In this document: positions 16,350-24,425 of the stretch, piece after piece
Layout of the letters: the number at the start of each line of letters is the position of its first letter
Numbering within the stretch: the stretch's first letter is position 1
Origin: an uncultured Eubacteriales bacterium
GTDB taxonomy: Bacteria; Bacillota; Clostridia; Oscillospirales; Acutalibacteraceae
Assembly (NCBI GenBank): GCA_934454125.1
Contig: CAKSFA010000001.1
Span: 77,714 to 141,713 of the forward strand
Direction: 5' to 3'
Length of the DNA: 64,000 bases
The notes under the pieces: model-generated
The model's database searches: none
The model's input: the letters and a program-made list of their open reading frames with translations, nothing else
What the model was told of the DNA's origin: nothing
Made by a program: the position numbers and the translations under genes

Positions 16350-16412
16350 TGGTCTCAAAGTGCTGTTTTGCGACCATGAATGTGCATTTTTGGACCAATA
16401 GCGAGCACTACC
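16350..16412 (+). repeat. 21-bp tandem triad, locus A (degenerate)
   Basis: Units start at 16350, 16371 and 16392, exactly 21 bp apart. The second starts CGACCATGA and the third GGACCAATA; the first is degenerate (TGGTCTCAAA). It matches loci at 32725 and 63677. It begins 43 bp after the rlmH stop. Confidence 0.55.
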
Positions 16413-16690
16413 TTTTGGGGTTAATTCAATTAAGTTACAAATATGTTTTTAGATGATGGAGAGGGGATTGCTTGTGGGTGATCCTTTTTTAGGTGAAGAA
16501 ATCGATTTCGTGCATGGTTAATCTGTAAAAGGTTGTATCATGTATAATCGGATTTAATACTATAAAAATTGTTAAATCAAAAAATATTAAATTATTTCTT
16601 GTTATATTATATAAATATAATTTATATTTTATTATAATCATGCTGTTTTGAGAGTAATAAAAATAAAATTGGAGCATTTGGAATGGGAAA
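16413..16690. other. AT-rich gap without a supportable gene
   Basis: This 278-bp stretch becomes extremely AT-rich from about 16550 to 16640. It holds no open frame with a ribosome site. I see no clear promoter or RNA in it. Confidence 0.6.
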
Positions 16691-16718
16691 AGAAAAAACG
16701 GAGCCTTTCAGCTCCGTT
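16691..16718 (-). terminator. Terminator of the 49-codon minus-strand gene
   Basis: On the minus strand AACGGAGC (16718-16711) pairs with GCTCCGTT (16704-16697), followed by a T-run and CTTTTCCC. Confidence 0.9.
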
Positions 16719-16724
16719 TGGTGT

Positions 16725-16874
16725 TTACAGGGTACAAGAGTTGAATCCCGGAAGACAACGTTTTTCTTTGTCGTCATCGGTGCAGCCTAATACTTTTTGG
16801 GAGAGGAGTGCGACCTGCTCTTCTAAAGCTTGGACGCGGGCTACCAATTCTTCAATCGTTTTTTCATTGCTCAT
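16725..16874 (-). CDS. 49-residue peptide: heptad-repeat helix plus Cys-containing tail, function unknown
   Basis: Starting at ATG 16874 behind AAAGGAGG, the peptide has a helical region with leucine/valine heptads (residues 7-29, IEELVARV ... LLSQKVL). A C-terminal tail follows with Cys 31, Cys 40 and Cys 47, including KEKRCLPGFNSCTL. There is no signal peptide or membrane segment. It has a near-consensus promoter (16900-16928) and its own terminator, so it is a complete monocistronic unit. I do not recognise the family. Three cysteines next to charged residues could bind metal or form a disulphide; that is speculation. Confidence 0.7.
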   Translation of the reverse strand: MSNEKTIEELVARVQALEEQVALLSQKVLGCTDDDKEKRCLPGFNSCTL

Positions 16875-16899
16875 ATACTTCAACCTCCTTTATGAGATT

Positions 16900-16928
16900 A
16901 TTATATCAAAGTTCACCAGCAATATCAA
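16900..16928 (-). promoter_or_regulatory. Sigma-A promoter of the 49-codon gene
   Basis: On the minus strand TTGATA (16928-16923) and TATAAT (16905-16900) are 17 bp apart, with a TGA extended -10. Confidence 0.85.
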
Positions 16929-17063
16929 TAATAATTCTCAATTTTATTTTAGTTATTTTTACTGAAAAAATCTTTATTAAAATGGAGTTTATTATCTAAA
17001 ATAGGAATATCATCTTGGATGTCATGTGATTTGGTCGGTTGGTGGAGAGTTTGTATGAGGGAA

Positions 17064-17101
17064 ATAAAAAAGAACCTGAGACGCGAAGTGCGTCCAGGCT
17101 C
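17064..17101 (-). terminator. Terminator after tRNA-Leu
   Basis: On the minus strand GAGCCTGGACGC pairs with GCGTCTCAGGTTC (one bulge, one wobble), followed by TTTTTTATTT. Confidence 0.85.
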
Positions 17102-17105
17102 AGCC

Positions 17106-17189
17106 TGGTGCGGCAGATGGGACTTGAACCCATACGTCAAAGACACACGCCCCTCAAACGTGCCTGTCTGCCGGTTCCAGCACTGCCGC
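17106..17189 (-). tRNA. tRNA-Leu (anticodon GAG)
   Basis: This 84-nt class II tRNA has acceptor GCGGCAG pairing with CTGCCGC, an encoded CCA, a D-loop with GGAACCGGCAGAC, anticodon loop TTGAGGG, a long variable arm and T-loop GGGTTCAAGTCCC. Anticodon GAG reads CUC and CUU leucine codons. It is an isolated single tRNA with its own terminator. Confidence 0.93.
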
Positions 17190-17508
17190 AAATACCAACG
17201 GGACAAGTATACCATTTTGTAAAACGGCTGTCAAGGAAAAATTGGCGGGAATGGCGGTGCGTTGCGCGGGGAGAGAATCGCTGTTTGAGATTGTGTGTAT
17301 GTTTAGGCAGAACCGCAAGATACTGTGGCGAGATTTTTTGTAAGCGCTATGCTTGGTGGATTGGAGAAAACTATGCCCTGAATCAGGCGGAGAAGGCGGG
17401 GGAAGCATCTGAAAAATTACGCGAATTTTGTTGCTTTTTGGCGGTTTTTTCGATATAATCTTAGCAAAGCAATCGGAATTTGGAAAGGCCATGGGAGGTA
17501 ATTTTGGG

Positions 17509-20500
17509 ATGCGGATATCGTTAAAACGGATCTTGACGGCAATGTTGGCAGCGCTGAGTATTGCGACGATCTTTTTTTCGTCACTTGCGTTGCGGGGGGG
17601 CGTGCAGGTGCAGGCGGCCGATGCCCCGATCAGCGCTTCGATGACCGGTGATCAGGTTAATTTGCGCAGCGGTGCGGGCATGCAGTATTCGATCATCGGC
17701 AGTTTGTCCGGTGGAGAGCTGGTGACGGTGCTGGACGACAGCGATCCGAACTGGGCAAAGGTGCAGACTTCTTCAGGGGTGGTTGGATATTGCAGTAAAA
17801 CGTATGTAAAGCACCTTTCTTCTGCGCAGACAGGAGAAGGGATTGGCGTGCTGACCGGTGACCAGGTGAATTTGCGTGCAGGGGCCGGTTTGAGCTACCG
17901 TGTGTTGGGAACGCTGGCGCTGCATGAGACGGTGACTGTGTTGGATAGCAGTGACCCAAACTGGGTGCGTGTGCGTACACAAAGCGGTAAGGAAGGATAT
18001 TGCAGTGCGCAGTATTTACAGCGTCAGGAAACGGACGCGGCACAGGGGACTGCTGTAACAACTGATGCGTTGAACCTGCGCAGTGGTGCGGGATTGGGCT
18101 ATCGTGTGCAGACCGTGTTGCAAAAGGGCACGACGGTGACACTGTTGGAGGGCGGTGATGCCAACTGGGCCAAGGTGCGGACTGCGAATGGTACCGTGGG
18201 CTATTGCAGCAGAACCTATTTGCAGGTAGACGGTGCAAAGGAGGAAACGCCGGAAACAACGCTGTATCGTGCGATGACGACGGATTACCTGAATCTGCGC
18301 AGTGGTGCGGGGCTTGGACACCGTGTGCAGACGGTGCTGGCAAAGGGCGCTGTGGTGGATGTGTTGGATGATAGCGATGCAAACTGGGTCAAGGTGCGAA
18401 CAAGCGATGGTACCGTAGGATATTGCAGTCGTGCGTATTTGCAGGCTGAGAAAGCTCCCACAACCGTGGCGCTGAGTGAGCAGGAGAGGACTGTGACAGC
18501 AGGAGAGGGTTTCACTTTTACAGCGACGGTTTCGGACGAGACGCTGCCGACGGTGGTTTCGAACAATGCCGGGGCGGTGCAGGTGACGTATGCAGGGCGT
18601 TCGGGCAATGTACATACCTATCAAGTGGAGACGACGCAGGCTGGTAGTGCGCAGATCACCGTGCGTGCAAATGGAGCAGAGGCAACGCTGCATGTGACGG
18701 TTGAGGCTGCACCGGTGCCGGAGGTGCCGCAGGAGAAGCAGGCAACGGTGAATGCGGATGTGCTCAATGTGCGCAGCGGCAAGGGTACGAACACGGCAGT
18801 GCTTGGTACAGTACGCAGTGGTGATATAGTAACCGTGCTGGATGACAGCGATGCAAGCTGGGTGCAGATTCGTACCGCGGGTGGCCTGACGGGCTATGTT
18901 GCGCGGGAATACCTGAATGGACTGGAAAGCACAGAGACGCCGGAAGCGCCGCAGGAGAAGCAGGCAATGGTGAATGCGGATGTGCTCAATGTGCGCAGCG
19001 GCAAGGGTACGAACACGGCAGTGCTTGGTACAGTACGCAGTGGTGATATAGTAACCGTGCTGGATGACAGCGATGCAAGCTGGGTGCAGATTCGTACCGC
19101 GGGTGGCCTGACGGGCTATGTGGCACGGGAATACCTGACGTTGGAGCAGCAGGAGAACGGTGGCACGAAGGCGCAGTATGCACAGGTGACGGCCGATATT
19201 TTGAATGTGCGCAGCGGTGCGGGCACCGGTTTTGCAAAGATTGGCTCGATTGTATATGGAGAGCTGGTCGAAGTGCTGGAGGAAAGCGGGAACGGCTGGG
19301 TGAAGATCAAAACACCGGCTGGATTGGTTGGCTATGCTTATGGCGAATATCTGGAGCAGGTGAGCGAAAATGGCGTGACCCGCAGCGTGACGATACCGGC
19401 GGGCAAGACGTATTATGCTGCGCAGTCTTCCGGACGGTGGATCAGCAGTGATACGAGTGTTGTGACGGCCAGCAATGGGTATATTACAGCGGTGGCGCCG
19501 GGTGTTGCTACAGTGACCGGTGCAAATGGTGTGACTTATACCGTGACGGTGACGCAGGGTGAGGCGGTGCGCACGGCCTATGCTGCGCCAAATATTGCTG
19601 CGGTGGGCCAGGCAGTGGAGCTGGTGGCTGTGACGGATACGACCCGTGATACGGTGCAGTTCCGCATTACGGAGAGCGACGGTTCACAGAAAATTGTGGA
19701 CGCTTATACTTATACAACAGAAGAATGTAACGGTGTGGTGACGCGCGTATGGAAGGCAACGGCTGTGTTTGGCAGCGCGGGCAAGCACAGCGTGACGGCG
19801 TATGCCGGAACAAACGGCGTGCTGGAGGCGCAGGGCTTTGAGACGGACGCTTATACCGTTTGGAGCATGGACAGTACGGTGGCTTCGTATGATACACGGC
19901 GCATCAGTGACAGTATGATCGATTTGATTGCGCGTTGGGAGGGTTATAGCGCTACGGTTTATCCCGATCAGCTGGCTGGCGGTGTGCCGACCATCGGTTA
20001 TGGACAGACATTTGGCACGGGTGTGCAGTTTTATAACAATCTTTCGAAAACAGAGGCGTGGTCGCTATTGGTGAAGTCGATCAATGCTGGCAGCTATACT
20101 TCTGAGGTGAATCGTTTTCTGCAAAGCAATGGGATTCGTGCGACTCAGGCGCAGTTTGATGCGTTGGTGAGTTTTTCTTATAACATTGGTGCGGGCTATT
20201 GGAATAGCACGGAACGGATGGATTTGCGTGAGATTATGTTGAATGCGGTTGTGCCGCCGGAGATTGCGCAGAGTAGCTCTTTGCCGGCGACGGTGACGTT
20301 TGCTGGCGCTCGGCTTTATAGTGCGGCGAGTCGCTCGGCTTCGGTGTTGCGTGCGCTGGACACCTGTGTGCGCCTGGAAGTGTTGCAAGCCAACTATGAC
20401 AGCCAGAGCAAAGCTGGTTGGTATAAGGTGCGTTTGCAGGATGGCACGGAGGGTTATGTGTGCGCCGGATATGCCCGCTTTGACAAGGGTGTGCAGGTGA

Positions 20501-20733
20501 CGCATGATTTGAATTATACCGATGCAAATGCGTTTGGTTCTGAGTTGTTGCTGTGGCATCATGCCGGTGGCAACTGCTATGCCGGTTTGGTTTATCGCCG
20601 CATGGGTGAGGCAAAGGTGTTTAGCTATGGCGATTATCAGAGCGCAACGCCGGGTAATTACGAATATCAGCGCAATACGTATGGCTATGATGTGCCTGAC
20701 TGCATTCGCGGTAAAGGCTGGATCAAAGATTAA
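17509..20733 (+). CDS. Secreted multi-SH3 protein with GH24-type lysozyme domain
   Basis: This 1074-residue protein starts at ATG 17509 after GGGAGG. A signal peptide (about 1-36) ends before VQAADAP. Seven bacterial SH3 domains, each with NLRSGAG or NVRSGKG and GYC/GYV-type ends, lie at about 41-102, 113-170, 180-239, 255-312, 410-468, 485-543 and 558-614. Ig-like segments fall at about 320-399 and 618-785. A lysozyme domain starts at about 793: RWEGYSATVYPD has the catalytic Glu, followed by TIGYGQT. An eighth SH3-like segment (about 921-994) interrupts it, and the lysozyme tail AGGNCYAGLVYRRMGEAKVF follows. The protein probably binds and cuts peptidoglycan. SH3 copies 5 and 6 are a recent duplication. 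Confidence 0.88.
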   Translation: MRISLKRILTAMLAALSIATIFFSSLALRGGVQVQAADAPISASMTGDQVNLRSGAGMQYSIIGSLSGGELVTVLDDSDPNWAKVQTSSGVVGYCSKTYVKHLSSAQTGEGIGVLTGDQVNLRAGAGLSYRVLGTLALHETVTVLDSSDPNWVRVRTQSGKEGYCSAQYLQRQETDAAQGTAVTTDALNLRSGAGLGYRVQTVLQKGTTVTLLEGGDANWAKVRTANGTVGYCSRTYLQVDGAKEETPETTLYRAMTTDYLNLRSGAGLGHRVQTVLAKGAVVDVLDDSDANWVKVRTSDGTVGYCSRAYLQAEKAPTTVALSEQERTVTAGEGFTFTATVSDETLPTVVSNNAGAVQVTYAGRSGNVHTYQVETTQAGSAQITVRANGAEATLHVTVEAAPVPEVPQEKQATVNADVLNVRSGKGTNTAVLGTVRSGDIVTVLDDSDASWVQIRTAGGLTGYVAREYLNGLESTETPEAPQEKQAMVNADVLNVRSGKGTNTAVLGTVRSGDIVTVLDDSDASWVQIRTAGGLTGYVAREYLTLEQQENGGTKAQYAQVTADILNVRSGAGTGFAKIGSIVYGELVEVLEESGNGWVKIKTPAGLVGYAYGEYLEQVSENGVTRSVTIPAGKTYYAAQSSGRWISSDTSVVTASNGYITAVAPGVATVTGANGVTYTVTVTQGEAVRTAYAAPNIAAVGQAVELVAVTDTTRDTVQFRITESDGSQKIVDAYTYTTEECNGVVTRVWKATAVFGSAGKHSVTAYAGTNGVLEAQGFETDAYTVWSMDSTVASYDTRRISDSMIDLIARWEGYSATVYPDQLAGGVPTIGYGQTFGTGVQFYNNLSKTEAWSLLVKSINAGSYTSEVNRFLQSNGIRATQAQFDALVSFSYNIGAGYWNSTERMDLREIMLNAVVPPEIAQSSSLPATVTFAGARLYSAASRSASVLRALDTCVRLEVLQANYDSQSKAGWYKVRLQDGTEGYVCAGYARFDKGVQVTHDLNYTDANAFGSELLLWHHAGGNCYAGLVYRRMGEAKVFSYGDYQSATPGNYEYQRNTYGYDVPDCIRGKGWIKD
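18726..19137 (+). repeat. 222-bp tandem duplication inside the SH3 gene
   Basis: The stretch from 18726 is repeated from 18948 almost base for base across about 190 bp. Few differences are visible, such as ACG/ATG in the fourth codon after the repeat opening and synonymous changes near the end of copy 2. It adds 74 residues, one SH3 domain plus linker. Confidence 0.9.
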
Positions 20734-20743
20734 GATGGGTGTA

Positions 20744-20777
20744 AAACTCCCCGCTTGTAGAGAGCGGGGAGTTTTTT
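20744..20777 (+). terminator. Strong terminator after the SH3/lysozyme gene
   Basis: AACTCCCCGCT (20745-20755) pairs perfectly with AGCGGGGAGTT (20763-20773), followed by a T-run. Confidence 0.95.
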
Positions 20778-21045
20778 GTTTGGGAAGATGGCTGGCTGGG
20801 TTTGTGGGTTGAAAATGGGTGAATCAGATAGCGTTTGTAAAGTGATGAGGTTGGAATGAAAAACCAGTTTGATGTGTATGGCATGAAGATTTTGATATAT
20901 AAAAGGGAGTGTGATGCCACTGTGGGACAATATGTGGGAAAGATGGGCTTGAAATTGGTTTGAGAAAATGAGATGAGGCAGCAGTGGCTGGGAATTTTGT
21001 GGTTTGCCGGTGATTGGTCTATATGCTGTGTGGGGTGTGTGTATG
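20778..21045. other. G/T-rich, C-poor gap
   Basis: This stretch of about 270 bp lies between two convergent terminators. Its plus strand is rich in G and T with very few C. No open frame has a ribosome site. It resembles the tracts at 32880-33239 and 63780-64000. Confidence 0.55.
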
Positions 21046-21048
21046 AAA

Positions 21049-21077
21049 AAGCGCTCCCGTTTTAGTGGGGAGCGCTT
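21049..21077 (-). terminator. Terminator of the uracil-DNA glycosylase gene
   Basis: On the minus strand AAGCGCTCCC pairs with GGGAGCGCTT, followed by TTTC. Confidence 0.88.
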
Positions 21078-21085
21078 GGTTGTGG

Positions 21086-21658
21086 TTATTGAGCAGTTTG
21101 GGCCAGTTCGTCGAGTTTTTGGCGCAGTTTTAGAAAATCTTCAAATGCTGCGGGTTTGTTGTTGGGGTTGCGCAGTAATGCGGCCGGGTGCAGTGTGGCC
21201 ATCATCAGCACGCCGTTTTTTTCGATGAACATGCCGTGTTCTTTGGTGATTTTGATGTCTGGTTTGATGAGCTTGGCGGCGGCAATGCGGCCTAAGCAGA
21301 CGATGATTTTGGGGCGCATCAGCAACACCTGATTGCGCAGCCAAGTAAGGCAAGCCTGTTGCTCTTCGGGCAGGGGATCTCGGTTTTTGGGTGGTCGGCA
21401 TTTGACGATGTTGGCAATGTAGATATTTTTGTTGCGATCGAGATCGACAGCGGCCAGCATTTTGTCAAGCAGTTGCCCGCTTCTGCCTACAAACGGCAGG
21501 CCCTGTAGATCCTCCTGTTCACCGGGGCCTTCGCCGATAAAGAGCACGTTTGCCTTTGGGTTGCCCATGCCGAAGACAACATTGGTTCTTGTTTGGCAAA
21601 GCTCGCACTGCCGGCAGGCTTTGCAGGCTTGTTCGAGTTCTTCCCAGCTTTGGTACAT
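21086..21658 (-). CDS. Family 4 (Fe-S) uracil-DNA glycosylase
   Basis: This 190-residue protein starts at ATG 21658 (MYQSWEELEQ) behind AAAGG. The N-terminal Cys pair with CELCQTR and a second pair around VKCRPPKNRDPLPEEQQAC supply the four 4Fe-4S ligands. Motif A is GEGPGEQED and motif B is LHPAALLRNP. It removes uracil from DNA after cytosine deamination, starting base-excision repair. An in-frame upstream ATG (21694) adds 12 residues but lacks family support. It is a single gene, transcribed opposite to its neighbours. Confidence 0.93.
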   Translation of the reverse strand: MYQSWEELEQACKACRQCELCQTRTNVVFGMGNPKANVLFIGEGPGEQEDLQGLPFVGRSGQLLDKMLAAVDLDRNKNIYIANIVKCRPPKNRDPLPEEQQACLTWLRNQVLLMRPKIIVCLGRIAAAKLIKPDIKITKEHGMFIEKNGVLMMATLHPAALLRNPNNKPAAFEDFLKLRQKLDELAQTAQ

Positions 21659-21784
21659 GACACATTCGACCTTTCTGTATGTATTTATCTGCATTATACC
21701 ACACGAGAGCCTGTAGGTGCAAAACGGAAAAAACTACACAAAGATCAGATGGGCTTTTTATTTAGTTTGTATAGGATGCGGCGC

Positions 21785-21813
21785 TTGCATTTCGACGGAA
21801 AATCGAGTAAAAT
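21785..21813 (+). promoter_or_regulatory. Promoter upstream of the PduL-like gene
   Basis: TTGCAT (21785-21790) and TAAAAT (21808-21813) are 17 bp apart, 39 bp before the start codon. Confidence 0.6.
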
Positions 21814-21851
21814 AACGGTAAATCTAAATTGGAAAGACGGGTGTATGTGCT

Positions 21852-22421
21852 GTGAAAATTTTGGTGGAAACTTCAGCGCGTCATGTACATATCAGCAAGG
21901 AAGATTTGGCGGTTTTGTTTGGACCGGATGCGGAGTTGACGGTGAAAAAAGAGCTTTCGCAACCGGGGCAGTTTGCCAGCAATGAGCGTGTGACGGTTGT
22001 TGGCCCGAAGGGCGAGATGGCCAATGTTTCGATTTTGGGCCCCACGCGCCCGCAGACGCAGGTGGAGCTTTCGCGCACAGATACCCGTAAGGTCGGGATT
22101 GACGCGCCGATTCGCGAATCGGGTCAGCTGGCGGGCACGCCGGGCTGCAAGCTGATTGGCCCAAAGGGTGAAGTGACGCTGGAGCATGGCGTAATTGTTG
22201 CAAAGCGCCATGCGCATATTCCGCCGGATGTGGCTGAGAAATGGGGAATTCAGGATCAGCAGATTGTTTCGCTGAAGGTGGGCGACAATGAGCGTGCGTT
22301 GATTTTTGGTGATGTGGTTGCCCGTGTGAGTGCCAGCGCGGGCTTGGCGGTGCATATTGATACCGATGAAGCAAATGCTGCCGGTTTGAACGGTACCGTG
22401 GAGGGTGAAATTGTGCTGTGA
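21852..22421 (+). CDS. PduL-type phosphate acyltransferase
   Basis: This 189-residue protein starts with GTG 21852 (MKILVETSARHVHIS). It has the two His-rich zinc motifs of PduL, RHVHIS near the N-terminus and KRHAHIPPD in the second half. PduL moves an acyl group between CoA and phosphate (propionyl- or acetyl-phosphate). There is no N-terminal encapsulation peptide, and no microcompartment shell genes are nearby. It therefore probably acts as a cytosolic phosphotransacetylase in fermentation rather than in an organelle. It is monocistronic. Confidence 0.9.
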   Translation: MKILVETSARHVHISKEDLAVLFGPDAELTVKKELSQPGQFASNERVTVVGPKGEMANVSILGPTRPQTQVELSRTDTRKVGIDAPIRESGQLAGTPGCKLIGPKGEVTLEHGVIVAKRHAHIPPDVAEKWGIQDQQIVSLKVGDNERALIFGDVVARVSASAGLAVHIDTDEANAAGLNGTVEGEIVL

Positions 22422-22442
22422 TGGCATGCCCTGATTTTGGTA

Positions 22443-22471
22443 TTGCGTTTTTGTGCGCCATGGGTTATAAT
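22443..22471 (+). promoter_or_regulatory. Sigma-A promoter for the SRP RNA
   Basis: TTGCGT (22443-22448) and TATAAT (22466-22471) are 17 bp apart. A small hairpin with a T-run (22477-22496) lies directly over the predicted start site; it is probably the pduL terminator. Confidence 0.8.
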
Positions 22472-22500
22472 AAAACAGCCGGTGAGCCGGTTTTTTCAGA

Positions 22501-22673
22501 AAAAGCAAGGCAGAAATGCGTGCAATAGGATATGCGGGCGGGCGGGCTCTGCGCGATGGAGCGCCGTGAACCATGTCAGGCGGGGAACCGAGCAGCATTA
22601 AGCGAACGTCTCCGTGCGATGCAGGTGGTCTGTTCGTTCGCATATCCTGCTGCATGGTTTTCACCTTGCTTTT
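22501..22673 (+). ncRNA. ffs: Signal recognition particle RNA
   Basis: The universal SRP core is present: CCATGTCAGG, then GGGAACCGAGCAGCATTAAG. The two sides pair along a long rod, with AAAAGCAAGG (22501-22510) against CCTTGCTTTT (22664-22673) and GGATATGCG against CGCATATCC. This RNA scaffolds Ffh to deliver nascent membrane proteins. At about 173 nt as paired here, it looks shorter than the Bacillus form; exact ends are uncertain. Location just before dnaX is conserved in Firmicutes. Confidence 0.92.
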
Positions 22674-22699
22674 ATTGTGCGGAAAAGGTGGTGGAGTAA

Positions 22700-24403
22700 T
22701 TGTATCGTGTATTATATCGTAAGTGGCGGCCGCAGACGTTTGCAGATGTGACGGGTCAGCCGCAGGTGACGCAGACGCTGCGGCAGGAGTTGCAAAGCAG
22801 CCGGTTGGCGCATGCGTATCTGTTTACCGGTTCGCGCGGTACGGGTAAGACCACCTGTGCAAAGATTTTGGCTAAGGCGATTAACTGCCTGAATCCGCAG
22901 GACGGCGAGCCTTGTGGCAAGTGTGAAATGTGCAAGGGCATTGATGAGGGTTCTGTGACGGATGTGGTAGAGATTGATGCGGCCAGCAACAATGGCGTGG
23001 ATCATATTCGGGATTTGCGGCAGGAGGCCGGCTTTACGCCGGCGATGGCGAAGTATCGCGTTTATATTATTGACGAGGTGCACATGCTTTCGACCGGTGC
23101 GTTTAATGCGTTGCTAAAAACATTGGAGGAGCCACCGGCCTATGTTGTGTTTATTTTGGCAACAACAGAGGTGCACAAGCTGCCGGCAACCATTTTATCG
23201 CGCTGCCAGCGATTTGCGTTTCAGCGAATTTCTCCGCGGGAGAGCGCGGAGCGGCTGCTGTATATTGCAGAGCAGGAGGGAATTACGCTGGACGAGTCTG
23301 CTGCGCTGCTGATTGCACGGCTGGCAGATGGCGCACTGCGCGATGCGCTTTCGATTTTGGACCAATGCATCGGTGTGGACAGCCATGTTACGGAAGCGGT
23401 GGTGTGTACAGCGGCGGGCGTTGCCGGGAGAGACGCGTTGTTTGCGCTGGTGGATACTGCGATACAGCAAGATGCGGCTGCTGCACTTAATGAGATCGAC
23501 CGGTTGTATCGGGATTCAAAAGATATGGCGCGTTTGTGTGACGAGTTGGCGGCGCATCTGCGCGATTTGATGTTGCTGAAAACGGTGCAGCATGCGCAGG
23601 AGCTGCTTGCAGTTTCGCAGGAGGAGTTTGCTGCGCTGGAACGGCAGGCACAGGCACTTGCTCTAGCAGATATTTTGCATGGAATCGATGTGCTGCAGGT
23701 TGCTCCTGAAAAGATTTATCGCGGTGCAAACCCGCGCATTACGGCTGAGGCTGCTTTGCTGCAGTTGTGCACACCGCAGTTGGATGCCAGCCCGCAGGCG
23801 CTGCTGCGCAGAATAGAGGCGCTGGAGCGGCGTGCTCCGGTGGCAGGTGTGCAAGCATCGGTTCAGCAGCCAAAACCAGCACAGGACGCACCGGCGCCGG
23901 TGGAGGAAACGCCGCGGGTGGCAGCTTCGAAAATGCCCGGGAAGCAGGTGGCGGCTGTACAATCGGAGTGTGTGGAAGAGCAGGAAAAGCTTGCAGATCA
24001 GCAGCCGGAGGTTTTGAAACCGGAGCCTGTGCCGGAAGAGACGGTTGTGATGCGGCCGCAGTTGGAGGAGCCGGCTCAGCCGCTGGAACAATGGCCGGAG
24101 ATTTTGCAAATTCTCAGCGGGTATTCTAAGGCGATTGCAATGGCGTTTACTGCTACGAGTGCTTATATCAGCGGAGAATATGTGTTAATTGATGCGCCGC
24201 AGGACTCGATGGCGTTTGTGTTGCTGCGTAAATCTGCACAGCGTGAGCAGATGCGCCAGGCCATTGCGCAGGTAACCGGTAAGGTCTATAAATTGGGGCC
24301 TTATACGAAAAAGCCGGCACAAAGTGCGCAGACAGACCCATTGGCTACACTGGCAGAACAGGCAGAACAGGCAGGAATTACACTTGCTATAAAAGAGGAA
24401 TAA
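22700..24403 (+). CDS. dnaX: DNA polymerase III subunit gamma/tau
   Basis: This 567-residue clamp-loader ATPase starts with TTG 22700 behind GGTGGTGGAG. It opens YRVLYRKWRPQTFADVTGQ. Walker A is GSRGTGKT (about 44-51). The four zinc cysteines lie in CLNPQDGEPCGKCEMC. Walker B is IIDEVHM, and ATTEVHKLPATILSRCQ gives sensor 1 with the SRC motif. The long acidic and proline-rich C-terminal half corresponds to the tau region. ybaB and recR follow, the standard recombination/replication cluster. Confidence 0.95.
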   Translation: MYRVLYRKWRPQTFADVTGQPQVTQTLRQELQSSRLAHAYLFTGSRGTGKTTCAKILAKAINCLNPQDGEPCGKCEMCKGIDEGSVTDVVEIDAASNNGVDHIRDLRQEAGFTPAMAKYRVYIIDEVHMLSTGAFNALLKTLEEPPAYVVFILATTEVHKLPATILSRCQRFAFQRISPRESAERLLYIAEQEGITLDESAALLIARLADGALRDALSILDQCIGVDSHVTEAVVCTAAGVAGRDALFALVDTAIQQDAAAALNEIDRLYRDSKDMARLCDELAAHLRDLMLLKTVQHAQELLAVSQEEFAALERQAQALALADILHGIDVLQVAPEKIYRGANPRITAEAALLQLCTPQLDASPQALLRRIEALERRAPVAGVQASVQQPKPAQDAPAPVEETPRVAASKMPGKQVAAVQSECVEEQEKLADQQPEVLKPEPVPEETVVMRPQLEEPAQPLEQWPEILQILSGYSKAIAMAFTATSAYISGEYVLIDAPQDSMAFVLLRKSAQREQMRQAIAQVTGKVYKLGPYTKKPAQSAQTDPLATLAEQAEQAGITLAIKEE

Positions 24404-24425
24404 ATGAATTTTGGAGGAATGAACG

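Noticed and set aside
16350..16412. Triads as plasmid-type iterons marking a replication origin
   Set aside because: Three scattered loci next to unrelated core genes and no rep gene argue against it, although the 21-bp phasing is iteron-like.
16489..16677. Short AT-rich minus-strand frame
   Set aside because: Composition follows the local AT richness; no ribosome site; overlaps nothing conserved.
17019..17222. Plus-strand frame across the tRNA-Leu region
   Set aside because: It overlaps the tRNA and its terminator and has no start signal.
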